This document shows positions 26,780 through 35,663 of a stretch of 64,000 nt of DNA, in pieces. A program made the translations under genes and the position numbers. Source of the DNA: Butyricimonas virosa (GTDB lineage Bacteria; Bacteroidota; Bacteroidia; Bacteroidales; Marinifilaceae); contig NZ_CP102269.1 of assembly GCF_025148635.1 (NCBI RefSeq), positions 496,001 to 560,000 of the forward strand. Direction: 5' to 3'. The first letter of the stretch is position 1, and every line of letters begins with the position of its first letter. The notes below the pieces were generated by a model that had not been told where the DNA came from, did no database searches, and saw only the letters and a program-made list of their open reading frames with translations.

Positions 26780-28689
26780 CGATTAGCTCTATTTCTTTTT
26801 TTATCTCCTTCTGTATTTTTCCTTTTACTCGGATCTTCCCTCTTATACGTTTTACTCATGTCAAAGTCTTGCTCAACATCGAAATTCTTTTTCAATTTTA
26901 TCTCCGTGGGCAAATATTTCACCTCTTCCGGCTGCAAATGTTTCAGGTAATTACCCGTATCCCATTTCCCATTCCCGTTCCGATCAAGAATTGCCCGGAT
27001 CATGTAAGTTCCCTCTCCCAAGTAATCAAACACGACTTTACCATTTCCCTTGATCGTTCGTTCCTCCAGCACCTTAATATCCTTATCACCCTGATAAAGT
27101 TGTAAGATAATCGGGGTTGTTGCCTCACTTACGTTCACGATAATATTCCCGTAATCCTCAACCGCTTTCGTTTTAAAATCCTTCACGAGCTTGTTATTAT
27201 ACAACCCGTAAATACTATATATACCCATCGAATCAATCGACAACCGGTATTCCGTTTCCGGTTTCCATTTATACCCCAAATAATACTTACGAATTTTCAG
27301 ACTGTCATGTTTCAAGCTAAAGTCGACCGGGGTCAAGACGGAATCCACCATTTCCAACAACTGAATATTCTTCAACCCGTCCTCCACGATCGGACGGTCA
27401 AACTCCAGCGTTATGTTCTTATTCAAATCCATCGTGCTACCGACGCCCGCACTAATCTCCATAAACTTGATCACCGGGATGGAATCCTGTTCCTTCTTAC
27501 GTTTCCCCTTGGGTTCCGGTTTGTCCTTGTAATAGAATTTAATCGTATCCGCAAGCAACACTCGCTTACCGAGCGAATCCGTCCGCAAATAACTGGCCTC
27601 AGCCACAAGCGAATCGATCTTGTACACCAAAGAATCCTTTATCCACAATTGAATCGTATCCCGACCGGCAGAACGCTCCTCGATATACCAATCATCCTGA
27701 CTAACCTTATCCAACAAATGCAGTCCAAGCAATCGTACCTTTAACTGATGTTCAGCCGGAATACTGAAAGTAAAATCCAATCGCTCTCGTTCCTTACGAG
27801 CCTCATCAACCAGATATAATTGAGTCTTTTCCTCGTCAAACATCGGGATAAATAAGTTTGTCGGCCCAAACATGGTGAAATCACGCCGAACAATCGTGTC
27901 TTTTGACACCACTTTGAACTCCATTCCCTTCTTCGTTCTCCGTCCCTCGACAACCGTTGTGTCCGGGTGAATCGTATCGTAAACAGTCATGGGGAACGAT
28001 ATAGTCTGAATCAAAGAATCAATGAAACCCACTTTTGTCTCTGAAGGCACAAACAAATAATTTCCTCTCGCATCATCGATTGCCATTACCCGATAAGTAT
28101 CATCCTTAATATTGGTCACCCGAAACATTCCGGCACTATCCGTTTTAGCCACATAACTCGGCAAATCTGTCAACGGAACGGAATCAGCCGTATTCTGATA
28201 GAACATCACGGTGGCTCCCAGCACGGGCAACTGCGTTTGCATATCAATGACCTGTCCTCCTAGCTCCATCGAATCCAGTTGCGGCCCCGTGGAAAACACG
28301 TACCGATAGAAACCAAGCGGGTTCCCTTCGTTATTATCCACGATTGCGTCAGCAAAGTCCAGCGTGTAAGTCGTGTTCGGTTTCAAAGAATCCTGAAACG
28401 TCACCCGCACGTATTTTCCCCGCAAGCTCACCCGGGCTTTCTTCTTCATCGGGGGAGACATCACGAATTTTTTGTTAATATCCTTTAATTGAACATATTC
28501 GTCGAAATAAATATCGATCTGCTTTCCCTTGAAATTCGTTGAAAAAGATTCCGGAACCTCCTTGATAACCTGAGGGGGTGTCACATCCTTCTCTCCTCCC
28601 TGCGGGTAACCCCTGTTTGCACAGGCATATATAATCAACGCCACGATAATAGCAACAAAACAGAATCCGTTCCAAAAAAATTTATTCAT
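26776..28689 (-). CDS. Ig-like (Big_5/SbsA-type) domain lipoprotein
   Basis: The 637-residue product begins with a membrane or lipoprotein signal (VALIIYACANRG). Next comes an SbsA Ig-like domain (DVTPPQVIKEVPESF, then FDEYVQLKDINKKFVMSPP, then TLDFADAIVDNNEGN), a carboxypeptidase-regulatory-like fold around residues 145-220 and more beta-rich sequence. The C terminus is very basic (RKNTEGDKKRNRANR). Such proteins are common Bacteroidota surface or periplasmic lipoproteins of unknown role. The start is ATG 28689 rather than a TTG three codons earlier. Its stop overlaps the DUF3108 start. Confidence 0.82.
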   Translation of the reverse strand: MNKFFWNGFCFVAIIVALIIYACANRGYPQGGEKDVTPPQVIKEVPESFSTNFKGKQIDIYFDEYVQLKDINKKFVMSPPMKKKARVSLRGKYVRVTFQDSLKPNTTYTLDFADAIVDNNEGNPLGFYRYVFSTGPQLDSMELGGQVIDMQTQLPVLGATVMFYQNTADSVPLTDLPSYVAKTDSAGMFRVTNIKDDTYRVMAIDDARGNYLFVPSETKVGFIDSLIQTISFPMTVYDTIHPDTTVVEGRRTKKGMEFKVVSKDTIVRRDFTMFGPTNLFIPMFDEEKTQLYLVDEARKERERLDFTFSIPAEHQLKVRLLGLHLLDKVSQDDWYIEERSAGRDTIQLWIKDSLVYKIDSLVAEASYLRTDSLGKRVLLADTIKFYYKDKPEPKGKRKKEQDSIPVIKFMEISAGVGSTMDLNKNITLEFDRPIVEDGLKNIQLLEMVDSVLTPVDFSLKHDSLKIRKYYLGYKWKPETEYRLSIDSMGIYSIYGLYNNKLVKDFKTKAVEDYGNIIVNVSEATTPIILQLYQGDKDIKVLEERTIKGNGKVVFDYLGEGTYMIRAILDRNGNGKWDTGNYLKHLQPEEVKYLPTEIKLKKNFDVEQDFDMSKTYKREDPSKRKNTEGDKKRNRANR

Positions 28690-28740
28690 AGTCCTCAAAA
28701 ATATTAACTTTACAAAACTAGGGAAAAAAAGCTAAAATCC

Positions 28741-28766
28741 TTTCAATTTTAGATTTAAGATTCAAG
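28741..28766. repeat. Heptad repeat between comF and the Ig-like gene
   Basis: TTTCAATTTTAGATTTAAG and following ATTCAAG units keep a 7-bp period in the 82-bp gap. Unlike the other arrays it lies about 50 bp from the next start codon. Confidence 0.4.
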
Positions 28767-28771
28767 TTTTT

Positions 28772-29461
28772 TTAGATGCTGCCGGACTTTCCTAGACAAG
28801 CAACACTCACCCGCACCCCCTTGATTTTACTCAATTCAATCATACACGCCCGGATAGTGGCCCCGCTTGTCACGACATCATCCACCAACAACACGTGGCA
28901 TCCCTCTACACAAACCGTATCCCGCAACTCGAAAGCCTCGGCCACGTTATCAGCCCGCTGTCCCCGCTCCAAACCTGTTTGCGAAGGAGTGTTTACCACT
29001 CGACTCAACACACCCGACTCCACCCGAACTCCTAAAACACTTGCAATCCCCATGCCAATCATAAAAGCTTGGTTAAAACCCCGTTCCTTCTCCCGTTCGG
29101 GATGTAACGGTACGGGAATAACACAATCTATCCCTCTGTCATCTTGCATCCGTTCTCCCAGCATCTTCCCGGCCCACACGCCTAACTCTCTATTGGAACG
29201 ATACTTGATAGCATACACTAATTTATGGAAATCACTTGCCCGGTCATAACGAAACAACCAGTACAAATACCCGACTCCCAAATCATTCGCAAGCGCCTCA
29301 TCCGCCTCCTCATCAACCCCCTCGTTCAAAGGTAAACCGCTCAAACAAGCTGAACACAAAAAAGGTTCTCCATCAACCAGAACGTCACCGCATACCACAC
29401 ACGCCCGGGGATACAACAACCTGAAAAAGCTGGAAAAAATAGAAGAAGTAAACAATGTCAT
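28772..29461 (-). CDS. comF: ComF-family phosphoribosyltransferase-like protein
   Basis: The 229-residue protein has an N-terminal zinc-finger pair (CVVCGDVL and CSAC, residues about 19-39) and a type I phosphoribosyltransferase fold with the PRPP motif HVLLVDDVVTSGATI near residue 190. Other family marks are CVIPVPLHPEREKERGFNQA. ComF helps natural transformation by working with the DNA translocase ComFA and PriA in other bacteria; in Bacteroidota the gene is widespread and its role is not settled. Its start overlaps the TonB-like stop by 4 bp. An 82-bp gap separates it from the next gene. Confidence 0.92.
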   Translation of the reverse strand: MTLFTSSIFSSFFRLLYPRACVVCGDVLVDGEPFLCSACLSGLPLNEGVDEEADEALANDLGVGYLYWLFRYDRASDFHKLVYAIKYRSNRELGVWAGKMLGERMQDDRGIDCVIPVPLHPEREKERGFNQAFMIGMGIASVLGVRVESGVLSRVVNTPSQTGLERGQRADNVAEAFELRDTVCVEGCHVLLVDDVVTSGATIRACMIELSKIKGVRVSVACLGKSGSI

Positions 29462-30231
29462 TGTTTGACAAAATTATACGTGATCGTTCCCGCCTGTCGT
29501 TCCGGGGCTTTCTCATCAGCGTTAAACTCCGATTTCAAAGCCACATCCACGGCCACCTCCCGCAAAGCGTCATCTTTATCGGACTCCGTATCCACGACCT
29601 CGGCTTTAACAACTCGACCCTGTCGGTTTACGACTACCGCTACCACGATTTTCCCACCGAACTCGCATTTATACACGGGAATCGGCAAATAAGTCTTGTA
29701 ACGCCCTTTTATATTATACGATACGCTACTTTTCCCCACGTATACCGTGGATTGAAGTGAATCCAACATCCGTTCCTTCTTATCTCGCTGGGCTCGAATA
29801 CTATCCTCCTTGTAATGCTTGTTTTTATTCGCCCGGTAACGCCCTCCGTAATCACTATCAATTTCTTCCTGAATTTGTTCGATATACTCTTTCACCCGTT
29901 CATGAGGCGGGGGTTCTGCATTTTTCTTCACCACATCCTCGTTCACGGCCAACGAACGCAACATTTCATTTACCTCCTCGTCTGCACTTTGACGAAGAAT
30001 CTGCTCTTTCTTTTCCTGTTCCTCCTGTTTTTGCTGAACAATTTCCGGCTCCGGCATATCGATCTCGATCTCCATTCTCTGTTGTGAATCCAACCGTGAA
30101 ATCCCGACACAAACTAAAAAGATAGCAAGCACGAGATGAAAAATCACCGTCCCCATCACACCATGACGATGTTCCCTCAACCAATCCAAGAGAGAATCTC
30201 TAATAACGCAAATATCATTTTTCACGTTCAT
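29458..30231 (-). CDS. TonB-like energy transducer
   Basis: The 257-residue protein has one membrane helix at about residues 24-43 after a cytoplasmic N terminus. A long charged, Glu/Lys-rich and probably helical stretch follows (residues 60-165, with AEPPPHE), then a C-terminal TonB-like domain containing GGKIVVAVVVNRQGRVVKAE and ending in TYNFVKQ. TonB passes inner-membrane energy to outer-membrane receptors such as SusC. The periplasmic linker is charged rather than Pro/Lys-rich. No ExbB or ExbD gene is nearby, so partners are encoded elsewhere. It starts 4 bp after the permease stop and overlaps comF. Confidence 0.75.
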   Translation of the reverse strand: MNVKNDICVIRDSLLDWLREHRHGVMGTVIFHLVLAIFLVCVGISRLDSQQRMEIEIDMPEPEIVQQKQEEQEKKEQILRQSADEEVNEMLRSLAVNEDVVKKNAEPPPHERVKEYIEQIQEEIDSDYGGRYRANKNKHYKEDSIRAQRDKKERMLDSLQSTVYVGKSSVSYNIKGRYKTYLPIPVYKCEFGGKIVVAVVVNRQGRVVKAEVVDTESDKDDALREVAVDVALKSEFNADEKAPERQAGTITYNFVKQ

Positions 30232-30235
30232 AACT

Positions 30236-31465
30236 TTACTCGAATTTAATCGCCTTCACCGGGTTGATCTTGGAGATCAGCATAGTCGGCACAATCAGCA
30301 TTAAAACGGTTACCACAACCACCCCTACATTCAATAATATCACGTACCCGAGACTAAAATTAATTGGAACCGTATCCATATAATATGTCACAGGATCAAG
30401 ATGAATCACACGGAATATTGCTTGAATTCCCGCCAAAAGAAAGGCCAGCACATTTCCCCACAACATTCCTTTGATAATCAATCCCGCCGATATATACAGA
30501 AACAATTTTCGCAAGGAAACATTCTTATACCCTAACGCCTTCAATATCCCAATCAACGAAGTCTTATCCAAGATCAAAATCAATAGTCCCGACACCATAT
30601 TAAAACCGGCCACCACGACAATCAAAATCAGAATCACCCACACGTTCATATTCAACAAGGCCAACCAATCAAAAATCTGCGGGGCCACATCGGCAAGCGT
30701 CTGTACCTCGTAATTCCCGCTTGCATCATACACGACATTCTCCACACCCTTTACCACCTCATTTAATCGCTCCACATCTTCCAGTTCGATGGCTATCCCG
30801 GAAACCTCCCCCGGTCCCCAGTCATTCAATTTTGCCAGATGTCGTTCGTCAACCAACACCATCACGTCGTCATACTCCTTGAAACCCGTGTCGTAAATTC
30901 CGGCAACGGTAAATACTCTCGCTCTCGGAGGGTCCTGCACGAAATGGGCCGCAACTTTTTCCCCGACACCGATTCCCAACATATCCGCCACAGATGCGGA
31001 GATTAATATCTCGTTCGATGCTCTTTCTGTTTTAAAATCAGGCATTTCCCCCTTCTTCAAGTTCTCCCGAAAAAAAACGACATCATACCCCATATCCACC
31101 CCTTTCAACACAACCCCGTGAATTTCCTCCTTGCTCTTAAAGATTGCAGGTCTCTCTATATACCCGTACACGTTCTTCACGCCTTCCACCTCTTCCAAGC
31201 CTTTTAGCAAACTCTCCGATGCCCGGACTACCCCCCCCTCTCCTACAGAACCGGGAACAAAAGGCACCACACTCAAGTGAGCCGTGAAACCCGACAACTT
31301 TTCTGTGATCTCGTACTTAAAACCAGTGATAATAAACAACGACAATAACATCACGCACAACCCCAAAGCAATCCCGACAATCGCAATTCTCACGATCGGC
31401 ACCGACACGGATTTCGTGCCGTCTCCTCTCAACAACCTATGCGCAATGTACCATTCCAGATTCAT
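30236..31465 (-). CDS. LolC/LolE-type ABC permease (FtsX family)
   Basis: The 409-residue protein shows the lipoprotein-releasing permease layout. One N-terminal helix (IVRIAIVGIALGLCVMLLSL) precedes a periplasmic domain of about 230 residues and three C-terminal helices, with GILKALGYKNVSLRKLFLY as coupling region and the ending INPVKAIKFE. It probably extracts lipoproteins from the inner membrane with a LolD ATPase encoded elsewhere. The start is ATG 31465: a longer frame to 31537 would add 24 residues translated mostly from the heptad repeat. It heads the minus-strand envelope cluster. Confidence 0.88.
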   Translation of the reverse strand: MNLEWYIAHRLLRGDGTKSVSVPIVRIAIVGIALGLCVMLLSLFIITGFKYEITEKLSGFTAHLSVVPFVPGSVGEGGVVRASESLLKGLEEVEGVKNVYGYIERPAIFKSKEEIHGVVLKGVDMGYDVVFFRENLKKGEMPDFKTERASNEILISASVADMLGIGVGEKVAAHFVQDPPRARVFTVAGIYDTGFKEYDDVMVLVDERHLAKLNDWGPGEVSGIAIELEDVERLNEVVKGVENVVYDASGNYEVQTLADVAPQIFDWLALLNMNVWVILILIVVVAGFNMVSGLLILILDKTSLIGILKALGYKNVSLRKLFLYISAGLIIKGMLWGNVLAFLLAGIQAIFRVIHLDPVTYYMDTVPINFSLGYVILLNVGVVVVTVLMLIVPTMLISKINPVKAIKFE

Positions 31466-31466
31466 A

Positions 31467-31492
31467 ACAATTGAAAATTGAAAATTGAAAAT
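31467..31492. repeat. Heptad leader repeat before the LolC/E-like gene
   Basis: Three ATTGAAA units on the plus strand lie directly before the start codon on the minus strand. The 20 bp next to the ATG are identical to those in front of purM. Confidence 0.6.
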
Positions 31493-31995
31493 GTGATGCC
31501 CTATCAACATCTCAATTTTGCTATTATCATCGTGCAAAACTACGAAAACAAAAACAGATTCGAAAGGGTGTGTCCAAGAAAGTATTTAAGAATCACGAAA
31601 TACATCCATCTATATTACACAGCCATCCTTCACCCATTCCTATAACGTACAAATACAACTATAATAACCTCCCTATTCCCTTTCATCACCCTTTCAACGC
31701 CCATGCATAGCCCATTGCCAATAGAGCAACAACGATTACAAAAAGAGAGTAAAACATTGAGGACAGACTTTTACAGTAGGAAAACCCTATTATTGCTCCC
31801 CCTGAAAGGATACTAAACAAGAATACATCGAATCATTTGCAGGACACAAGAAAAAACGAAATAATCAATTTCAGAATCAAACTAAATTAGACACTCCACT
31901 TCAAATTTAAAACGATTTCGGAATATATAATGACAATTTTTTATTAAACTCGCGTACATGCTGAGAAAAAATAGAATAAATCATATAAAGTAGTC
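31493..31995. other. 503-bp intergenic stretch without a recognised gene
   Basis: This gap between the divergent LolC/E-like and aminotransferase genes holds the promoter region of both. A minus-strand frame at 31686-31820 would encode a 44-residue hydrophobic peptide with two membrane-like stretches, but it has only a TTG start and no visible promoter. AGGGTGTGTCC at about 31566 resembles the ends of some insertion sequences, with nothing else to support one. No RNA gene, inverted repeat pair or further repeat was seen. Confidence 0.5.
31535..31542 (-). promoter_or_regulatory. Probable -7 box of the envelope gene cluster
   Basis: On the minus strand TAGTTTTG matches TAnnTTTG, about 70 bp ahead of the LolC/E-like start. 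The leader would include the heptad repeat. No clear -33 TTG lies at the right distance. Confidence 0.35.
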
Positions 31996-33312
31996 ATGCA
32001 AAACAATCTAATTGATAAAAAAATCGTTGACCAGAAGCTAGAAACTTGCGGGATCAGTGACATGGAAGACGCCACGATACGCGACATCGTGAAAGTGGTT
32101 AACATGGTGGAAGCCGAAAGCGGGGAGAAATTCATTCGCATGGAAATGGGTGTTCCCGGGCTTGCCCCCTCTAAAATAGGTATCGATGCCGAGATTGAGG
32201 CGCTACGTGCCGGATGTGCTCAATTCTATCCGATGCTCGAAGGGCACAAGGAATTCAAAGAAGAAGGTTCTAAATTCGTGAAGAACTTCGTGGACATCGA
32301 CATCAAACCGGAAGGCATCATCCCGACCGTGGGTTCTATGCAAGCTTGCTTCGCCGCATTCATGGCTGTAACGGAATGCAAGAAAGGAAAAGACACCGTT
32401 CTTTTCATTGATCCGGGATTCCCCGTACAGAAAACACAGATGCAAGTAATCGGCAAACCGTTTGAATCATTTGACGTATACAATTACAGGGGTGAAAAAT
32501 TACGGGAAAAACTGGAAGAACACCTTTCCAAGGGAAACATTGCCGCCATTCTGTACAGTAACCCGAACAACCCGGCCTGGATATGTTTTACCGACAATGA
32601 ACTGAAAATTATCGGGGAATTGGCTACCAAATATGACGTGATCGTGCTGGAAGACTTGGCCTATTTCGCCATGGACTTCCGCCGGGACCTTTCCGTACCG
32701 GGTAAAGCTCCGTTCCAACCGTCAGTTGGGAAATACACGGATAACTACATCGTCATGATCTCCGGTTCCAAACTATTCAGTTACGCCGGACAACGTTTGG
32801 GAATCATGTGTATTTCTGACGCTTTATACAACAGGAAATACGACAACCTGCACAATCGTTTCGGGGGAATGGGAACCTTGGGTTACACTATCGTGAACCG
32901 GATTATCTACACCTTATCATCCGGGACCACTCACTCCTGCCAGTACGCCATGGCCGCTATCCTGAAAGCTGCCAACGAGGGACGCATCAATATCCTCGAC
33001 GGGGTGCGGGAATACGCGGAGAGAGCCCATGCCATGAAAGAACTGTTCACCAAATACGGTTTCGAGATCGTATATGACCGAGATTTGGAAGAACCCATCG
33101 CTGACGGATTCTATTTCACGATTATCTACCCGGGCTTCTCCGGAGGGGACCTCACGAAAGAGATTCTGTATTACGGTATATCAGCCATCCCGTTGCGTGA
33201 CACAGGGTCCAAGAAACAAGGTCTTCGCGCTTGTGTTTCTCAAACCGGACTCAACTGGATGCCGGAACTGGAAGAACGTTTGAAACGATTCGCGGCGGAT
33301 CATACGAAATAA
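31996..33312 (+). CDS. PLP-dependent aminotransferase (class I/II)
   Basis: The 438-residue enzyme is a fold-type I aminotransferase. YSNPNNPAW (about residues 197-205) contains the conserved Asn, EDLAYFAMD carries the Asp-x-x-Tyr pair, and SGSKLFSYAGQRLG places the PLP-binding lysine at about K259. The C-terminal substrate-carboxylate arginine is likely in GLRACVSQTG. It should move an amino group between an amino acid and a 2-oxo acid. The 2-oxoacid ferredoxin oxidoreductase genes start 177 bp downstream, so it may feed branched-chain or other 2-oxo acids to that complex. A separate promoter lies in the gap, so cotranscription is not certain. Confidence 0.85.
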   Translation: MQNNLIDKKIVDQKLETCGISDMEDATIRDIVKVVNMVEAESGEKFIRMEMGVPGLAPSKIGIDAEIEALRAGCAQFYPMLEGHKEFKEEGSKFVKNFVDIDIKPEGIIPTVGSMQACFAAFMAVTECKKGKDTVLFIDPGFPVQKTQMQVIGKPFESFDVYNYRGEKLREKLEEHLSKGNIAAILYSNPNNPAWICFTDNELKIIGELATKYDVIVLEDLAYFAMDFRRDLSVPGKAPFQPSVGKYTDNYIVMISGSKLFSYAGQRLGIMCISDALYNRKYDNLHNRFGGMGTLGYTIVNRIIYTLSSGTTHSCQYAMAAILKAANEGRINILDGVREYAERAHAMKELFTKYGFEIVYDRDLEEPIADGFYFTIIYPGFSGGDLTKEILYYGISAIPLRDTGSKKQGLRACVSQTGLNWMPELEERLKRFAADHTK

Positions 33313-33405
33313 TTGAAATTGAATCGGGAAAAGCTCCGGTATAATCGCCTTAACATGAAAGTAAAACAATGTTAAAATACAGGAAAACTATTTCATGATT
33401 CAATT

Positions 33406-33413
33406 TAAGTTTG
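33406..33413 (+). promoter_or_regulatory. Probable -7 box of the ferredoxin oxidoreductase operon
   Basis: TAAGTTTG matches TAnnTTTG, with a leader of about 70 nt to korD at 33490. No TTG is present at the expected -33 distance. Confidence 0.4.
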
Positions 33414-33489
33414 TAATTTTATCCCGTAAATGTGTTACAAAGTATAAGGCAAAAAGAGAATTTATTTATAAATCATAATCAATTCAATT

Positions 33490-33717
33490 ATGGCAAAATT
33501 TAGAGGCGCTGTCGTCGTTGACAAAGAAAAATGCAAAGGATGTAACCTTTGCGTGGTTGCGTGTCCTACCAAAACTCTTGACTTGGCAAAAGAAGTGAAT
33601 GGTAAAGGATACCACTACTCCGAGATGGTAAATCCGGAAGCATGTATTGGATGTGCCAGCTGTGCGTTGGTATGCCCGGACTCGGTGATCACCGTTTACA
33701 AAATGAATGTACAATAA
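33490..33717 (+). CDS. korD: 2-oxoacid:ferredoxin oxidoreductase, delta (4Fe-4S) subunit
   Basis: The 75-residue protein is a two-cluster ferredoxin: CKGCNLCVVACPTKTL and CIGCASCALVCPDSVI each supply a C-x2-C-x2-C-x3-C-P set. It is the electron-transfer subunit of the complex encoded by the next three genes and passes electrons from the thiamine-bound intermediate to an external ferredoxin. It is 18 bp ahead of the alpha subunit gene. The small size and gene order delta-alpha-beta-gamma are usual for VorABCD/KorABCD complexes of Bacteroidota. Confidence 0.92.
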   Translation: MAKFRGAVVVDKEKCKGCNLCVVACPTKTLDLAKEVNGKGYHYSEMVNPEACIGCASCALVCPDSVITVYKMNVQ

Positions 33718-33735
33718 GAATAAAAACTACCGAAA

Positions 33736-34821
33736 ATGGCAGAAGTAAAATTAATGAAAGGGAACGAGGTATTAGCCGAAGCTGCTATCCGTTGTGGATG
33801 TGATGCTTATTATGGTTACCCTATTACCCCGCAATCCGAAGTCATGGAGACTCTCATGTTACGCAAACCGTGGGAGGAAACAGGAATGGTCGTATTGCAG
33901 GCCGAAAGTGAATTGGCCTCTATCAACATGGTATACGGTGCCGCTGCTTGCGGTAAAAAGGCAATGACATCATCATCCAGCCCCGGTATCTCGTTGATGC
34001 AAGAAGGTTTAACCTACTTGGCAGGAGCAGAACTTCCCTGCTTGGTGATTGATGTTGTACGTGGGGGCCCAGGATTGGGAACTATCCAACCGGCACAAAG
34101 TGACTATTTCCAGGCAACCAAAGGTGGTGGTCACGGAGACTATCACTTGATCGTACTTGCTCCCGCTTCCGTTCAGGAAATGAACGATTTCGTAGGACTT
34201 GGTTTTGACTTGGCATTCAAATATCGCAACCCGGCCATGATCCTTGCCGACGGCGTGATCGGACAGATGATGGAGAAGGTTCAATTAAGCGAATACAAAC
34301 CCCGTTGGACACAAGAAGAAATCGACAAGATGTCTGATAACTGGGCTTTAACCGGTAAGAAAGCACATCGTCCTCACAACACGGTAACTTCCTTGGAATT
34401 GGATTCTTACAAACAAGAGGTATTCAACCACAAACTTCAAGAGAAGTACAAAATGATGGAAGAAAACGATGTTCTTTTTGAAGAAATCCAATGTGAAGAT
34501 GCGGAATACATATTCGTGGCTTACGGATCTGCATCTCGTATTTGCCAAAAAGCAGTACAATTATGCCGTGAAAAAGGAATTAAAGTAGGAATCCTTCGTC
34601 CGATTACCCTTTATCCTTTCCCGAAAAAAGAAGTTGCACGCTTGTCTAAACAAGTGAAAGGAATCTTAACTGTAGAGATGAGTGCCGGTCAAATGGTAGA
34701 AGACGTTCGTTTGAACGTGGCCAATAACATCCCGGTAGAACACTTCGGACGTTTCGGAGGAGTAATCCCGACACCGGAAGAGATCGTTGAAGCACTTGAA
34801 AAACAAATTATAGGAGCATAA
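33736..34821 (+). CDS. korA: 2-oxoacid:ferredoxin oxidoreductase, alpha subunit (VorB type)
   Basis: The 361-residue protein carries the pyrimidine-binding fold of the thiamine enzyme: KGNEVLAEAAIRCGCDAYYGYPITPQSEV is conserved (cited in part: GCDAYYGYPITPQSEV), followed by ALVLQAESELASINMVYGA-like QAESELASINMVYGAAA with the catalytic Glu, and SSSPGISLMQEG. The C-terminal part has the transketolase-like domain (VAYGSASRICQKAV). The complex oxidatively decarboxylates a 2-oxo acid to an acyl-CoA, reducing ferredoxin. Sequence features resemble the VorB (3-methyl-2-oxobutanoate) subgroup, but the actual substrate could also be 2-oxoglutarate. It is 3 bp from the beta gene. Confidence 0.92.
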   Translation: MAEVKLMKGNEVLAEAAIRCGCDAYYGYPITPQSEVMETLMLRKPWEETGMVVLQAESELASINMVYGAAACGKKAMTSSSSPGISLMQEGLTYLAGAELPCLVIDVVRGGPGLGTIQPAQSDYFQATKGGGHGDYHLIVLAPASVQEMNDFVGLGFDLAFKYRNPAMILADGVIGQMMEKVQLSEYKPRWTQEEIDKMSDNWALTGKKAHRPHNTVTSLELDSYKQEVFNHKLQEKYKMMEENDVLFEEIQCEDAEYIFVAYGSASRICQKAVQLCREKGIKVGILRPITLYPFPKKEVARLSKQVKGILTVEMSAGQMVEDVRLNVANNIPVEHFGRFGGVIPTPEEIVEALEKQIIGA

Positions 34822-34824
34822 GCT

Positions 34825-35592
34825 ATGTCAGTAGAATTAAAAGATATAATAAAAGAGGAGAATCTTGTTTACAAGAAAACTCCCGTGCTTACCGATAACG
34901 TGATGCACTACTGTCCGGGATGTTCCCATGGCGTGGTTCACAAAATTATCGCAGAAGTGATTGAAGAAATGGGTATCCAAGACAAGACCATCGGTGTTTC
35001 TCCGGTAGGATGTTCTGTACTCGCCTACAACTATTTGGATATTGACTGGGTAGAGGCAGCACACGGACGTGCTCCGGCCGTTGCAACCGGTGTCAGCCGT
35101 GTTCACCCCGATCGTTACGTGTTCACCTATCAAGGTGATGGTGACTTGGCATCTATCGGATGCGGGGAAATCATGCACGCTTGTAACCGTGGTGAAAACA
35201 TCGTGGTAATCTTTATTAACAACGCTATCTACGGTATGACCGGAGGACAGATGGCCCCGACCACCCTTTTGGGACAGGTAACCGCTACCACTCCTTATGG
35301 ACGTGACGCCAAATTGAACGGATTCCCGATGAAATTAACCGAATTACTTGCACAACTGGATGGTACTTGCTACGTAACCCGTCAATCGGTACATACCCCG
35401 GCTAACGTACGTAAAGCAAAAGCCGCTATCCGCAAGGCATTCGAGAACACCCGGAAAGACAAAGGTACTTCTTTCGTGGAAATCGTAGGTACATGTAACT
35501 CCGGTTGGAAAGTAACCCCGGTAGAAGCCAACAAATGGATGGTAGATAACATGTTCCCGAAATACCCGTTAGGAGACATCAAAGACATTTAA
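34825..35592 (+). CDS. korB: 2-oxoacid:ferredoxin oxidoreductase, beta (TPP-binding) subunit
   Basis: The 255-residue subunit binds thiamine pyrophosphate and Mg through GDGDLASIGCGEIMHA and the following NNAIYGMTGGQ. An N-terminal CPGCSHG and a CS pair after GVSPVGCS supply Fe-S or conserved cysteines. Together with the alpha subunit it makes the active site of the oxidoreductase. It follows alpha after 3 bp. The 77-bp gap behind it, before gamma, is filled with heptad repeats, which is unusual inside such a compact operon. Confidence 0.93.
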   Translation: MSVELKDIIKEENLVYKKTPVLTDNVMHYCPGCSHGVVHKIIAEVIEEMGIQDKTIGVSPVGCSVLAYNYLDIDWVEAAHGRAPAVATGVSRVHPDRYVFTYQGDGDLASIGCGEIMHACNRGENIVVIFINNAIYGMTGGQMAPTTLLGQVTATTPYGRDAKLNGFPMKLTELLAQLDGTCYVTRQSVHTPANVRKAKAAIRKAFENTRKDKGTSFVEIVGTCNSGWKVTPVEANKWMVDNMFPKYPLGDIKDI

Positions 35593-35600
35593 TAATTTGA

Positions 35601-35663
35601 GATTTTAGATTTACGATTTTAGATTATCAGAATCGTAAATCCCAAATCATAAATCGTAAATTA
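35601..35663. repeat. Back-to-back heptad arrays inside the kor operon
   Basis: GATTTTA, GATTTAC, GATTTTA and GATTA units at 35601-35625 are followed by AATCGTA, AATCCCA, AATCATA, AATCGTA and AATTAAA at 35631-35665. The two arrays are partly inverted (GATTTACGATT against AATCGTAAATC), so the transcript could form a hairpin between korB and korC. The second array ends 4 bp before the korC ATG. Confidence 0.65.

Noticed and set aside
31466..31537. Upstream extension of the LolC/E-like permease by 24 residues
   Set aside because: Translated repeat sequence; the ATG at 31465 starts a normal permease.
31560..31580. Insertion-sequence-like end (AGGGTGTGTCC)
   Set aside because: No matching inverted end, target duplication or transposase nearby.
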